The translations under genes and the position numbers were made by a program. From NCBI GenBank assembly GCA_030141605.1, contig JAQGDQ010000045.1, positions 250,001 to 310,000 of the forward strand: a stretch of 60,000 bases of DNA, read 5' to 3'. The DNA is from Tubiluchus corallicola (taxonomy: Eukaryota; Priapulida; Priapulimorpha; Priapulimorphida; Tubiluchidae). Under the pieces are notes generated by a model, which was not told the origin of the DNA, searched no databases, and saw only the letters and a program-made list of their open reading frames with translations. How positions within the stretch are numbered: position 1 is the stretch's first letter; the number at the start of each line of letters is the position of its first letter. Below are positions 58,548 through 60,000 of this stretch, piece by piece.

Positions 58548-60000
58548 GTAAGTTGTTTTAGCTTTCATGTTAAGTAGCTTACAAATTTATGTTTTCTCAC
58601 ATGAATTACAAGCCCAATAAGCAATCTAAAATGTGTCTTTAGTGTTTGCACATGGCTGGTGTTTTGTTTTTAAAATTTAAGTGATTAATGTCAAAGTCCC
58701 TTTGGCAAGGCTTTCGTGATCTTGCAAATGCAACGAAGTAAATGGAAACGAATTTTACTCATTCTTTTTGCGTGGCTTTAGTTTCGTCCTGTGTTCACCC
58801 TGTAACTGCGGTCTGGCAATAGGAATGAAAGCAATCTTGCAAATTGCTTTCGCGCCGCTCTTGCGCAAACGATATTGCAATTCTATAGTGAAGTTTAAAA
58901 TCTGTAAATAATTATCTATACAGACTAAACCTTCATTGATAACTAGAAAAAATTAAAGGAAAACAAGATGGTTATTCATGTCCTGTGCCATATTAAAGTA
59001 CGGAAAAAGTATACATCTTAACACGAACAATAATGCCAAAGCGTTTCTGATAATTAAGTAATAGGTTAAAAACTAGGTTGTATAGTTGGCTGGTTGGCAT
59101 TCTTGGCTTGGCGTTCTTGGTTTAGAGGCTTGATGAGGGACAGCGATGCAGTGATGAGAGTGCAGTGCGTGTGTTCTAAGCCCCATATAAGAGTTGTAAG
59201 TCCTTTGTGTGTATTCCATATGGCATGTTAGCACATTAGAAGTTTTCCAACATTTCGTGATGTTCTTACACCTACCGAAATTGACTGTGTACTTTATGAT
59301 GTAGTTTTCGGCCCCTCTGACTACTGTCCACAGTGGTCACTTTTCGTTTTACTCCAGCAATTCTTATCAAATTTGGTATTTCATAATTCGGTAGCGTATT
59401 CTCTTACAATTGTAAACCAAAACTGACCATGTACTTTATTATACACATGGTCTTTATGATTTCCGGCCCGTTTTGGAGTGCATTTGTCTTTGTGACTTAT
59501 CCCCAACTGCCTCAACGACTCCTTTTAAAATGGGCAGTTTTATGAATGCCTAGGTTAGTGCTATACACCCAGACATTCAACCCTTTTATCAAGTGCTTAT
59601 TTCGTCACGGGTCTTGGACTAAAACTTCTCTGGTCTTAGTGACATTCACTATATGCTTTTCTCGCTCATTATTTTTTTACACAGTATCTACACTAATACA
59701 CTATACGCTGTATTTTGCGTTATACTCGCTAAAAGTCACAAGGGTCTTTTAAAAAGATTTACTTGAAACCTCTGCTGAATTTAGATTTGGTTGTCGTAGA
59801 AACCGTCAGATATGCAACCAGAGTTCTTCATCGCCATGGAAACGCTGTTACACCAAAGCCTGCCAATTCTCTGCACACTGTTATAAATAAATACAAGCTG
59901 CTGTTTTTTATTGCTAATGCGCCGTGATTTGGGAAGATTCGCCAACCAAGGCCAAGCAAATGTAAGTCATAGCATAGTAGAAAGGAACAAAAGTAGGCCA
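58548..60000 (+). other. intron 27 (continues past the window)
   Basis: AT-rich; no exon continuing the SH3 linker could be placed. A weak exon-like end (..GCCAAGCAAAT|gtaagt) at about 59963 lacks a clear acceptor. Confidence 0.65.

Noticed and set aside
1-60000. CRISPR arrays, bacterial operons, integrated virus
   Set aside because: No regularly spaced direct repeats with unique spacers, no bacterial gene organisation, and no virus-like gene order or LTR pair seen.

Overview
The window comes from an animal (metazoan) nuclear genome and lies inside one large, intron-rich gene on the + strand. The DNA is AT-rich (about one third GC by eye), exons are 78-247 nt, and splice sites are canonical GT..AG with T-rich acceptors. 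Both ends of the gene lie outside the window. Spliced together, 27 exons (229..58547, 4380 nt, about 1460 codons) give an uninterrupted reading frame that matches the middle of the Trio/Kalirin family of Rho guanine-nucleotide exchange factors almost residue for residue in places. I cannot name the species. An invertebrate is likely: the gene is clearly Trio/Kalirin but diverged from the vertebrate copies in the linkers, and the repeats (L2/CR1-like LINE remnants, hAT-like transposon, SINE-like and MITE-like pieces) suit a marine invertebrate such as a tunicate or cnidarian.

Layout: 229-15341 encodes the spectrin-repeat array (exons 1-18). 15552-20037 encodes the linker and the DH1 (RhoGEF) domain (exons 19-23). 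20209-21533 encodes the PH1 domain (exons 24-25). 22674-22867 is a Ser/Thr-rich linker (exon 26). A 35.4-kb intron (22868-58300) follows, then the first SH3 domain (exon 27, 58301-58547). The Sec14 domain should lie upstream, and DH2-PH2 with any C-terminal Ig/kinase part downstream. Together, the spectrin repeats act as a long scaffold and the DH1-PH1 unit activates Rac/RhoG-type GTPases near membranes; the SH3 supports protein contacts.

The 35-kb intron holds no second gene that I can recognise. It carries a frame-broken L2/CR1-type reverse-transcriptase remnant ending in a long ATT/TACTAT microsatellite (about 49150-50782) and a second, older one (about 45110-45600). It also carries a hAT-like DNA transposon with 20-bp terminal inverted repeats and a broken transposase tail (31638-32384), several tandem repeats, a 126-bp near-perfect hairpin (56579-56704), and a GC-richer island of unknown origin (39190-39650). 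Smaller introns hold tRNA-like and 5S-rRNA-like SINE pieces, a MITE, and a 20-bp minisatellite.

The most interesting biology is in the gene structure. The exon boundaries repeat with the spectrin repeats. There is a probable 33-codon cassette exon, a 26-nt exon-like unit that would break the frame, tandem in-frame acceptors 15 nt apart before exon 26, and candidate alternative ends or starts in the large intron, exactly where a GEF1-only isoform would end.
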